A stretch of DNA of 42,268 nucleotides from Anaerococcus senegalensis JC48 (GTDB lineage: Bacteria; Bacillota; Clostridia; Tissierellales; Peptoniphilaceae), in NCBI RefSeq assembly GCF_000321005.1, contig NZ_HE578907.1, positions 870,389 through 912,656 on the forward strand, read 5' to 3'. The notes under the pieces were generated by a model. It did no database searches, was not told the origin of the DNA, and saw only the letters and a program-made list of their open reading frames with translations. Of the stretch, positions 42,262 to 42,268 are shown piece after piece. Made by a program: the position numbers and the translations under genes. Positions within the stretch are counted from its first letter, which is position 1; the number at the start of each line of letters is the position of its first letter.

Positions 42262-42268
42262 TTTGTTT

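Overview
The window looks like chromosome from a low-GC, anaerobic Gram-positive bacterium. AT-rich codon use, Gram-positive style operons (pst-phoU-two-component, ecfA1-ecfA2-ecfT-truA), lipoproteins, [FeFe] hydrogenase, FprA flavoproteins and superoxide reductase fit a Peptoniphilaceae-type organism (Anaerococcus, Peptoniphilus, Finegoldia). That placement is inference; no rRNA is present. I see no CRISPR array, prophage or intact insertion sequence.

Layout. 1-2.8 kb: tRNA-Arg, a membrane-anchored metallophosphoesterase and NadE, all on the minus strand. 2.9-3.7 kb: a lipoprotein. 3.7-10.5 kb: a redox and oxygen-defence block. It holds FprA, an acyl-CoA dehydrogenase/EtfA/rubredoxin-like fusion, a second frameshifted fprA on the plus strand, a monomeric [FeFe] hydrogenase and a [2Fe-2S] thioredoxin-like ferredoxin. 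10.5-17.9 kb: a complete phosphate regulon (two tandem PstS, PstC, PstA, PstB, PhoU, response regulator, sensor kinase) with candidate Pho boxes before each pstS. 18-26.7 kb: AsnA, RecQ, a DUF4097-like membrane protein, TruA, the ECF energy module and an L,D-transpeptidase. 26.7-31.3 kb: an rRNA methyltransferase, superoxide reductase, DegV, an MBL-fold hydrolase, YbaK and an unknown protein. 31.4-37.2 kb: an accessory sugar operon (P-loop kinase, PRD regulator, ascorbate-type PTS EIIA, EIIB and EIIC, a 99-aa unknown protein, a class II aldolase). 37.3-41.4 kb: EamA, DegV, HisS, an unknown protein and a tRNA-Phe/Gly/Cys operon. 41.4-42.3 kb: inverted repeats, a VOC protein and a GC-richer cluster of hairpins cut by the window end.

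How the genes work together. FprA, the fusion and superoxide reductase suggest detoxification of O2, NO and superoxide in an anaerobe. The pst block is a self-contained phosphate-starvation circuit. The PTS operon probably imports a sugar as its phosphate and ends in an aldol cleavage.

Main oddities: (1) both PstS proteins have their two halves in the reverse of canonical order, a circular permutation; (2) the rubredoxin-like tail of the acyl-CoA dehydrogenase fusion has lost all four iron-binding cysteines; (3) NadE keeps its glutaminase domain but has Gly where the nucleophilic Cys should be; (4) the L,D-transpeptidase has no conventional start codon at a usable distance from its Shine-Dalgarno, and an AUU sits at the right place; (5) the tRNA-Arg gene contains the stop codon of the gene upstream.
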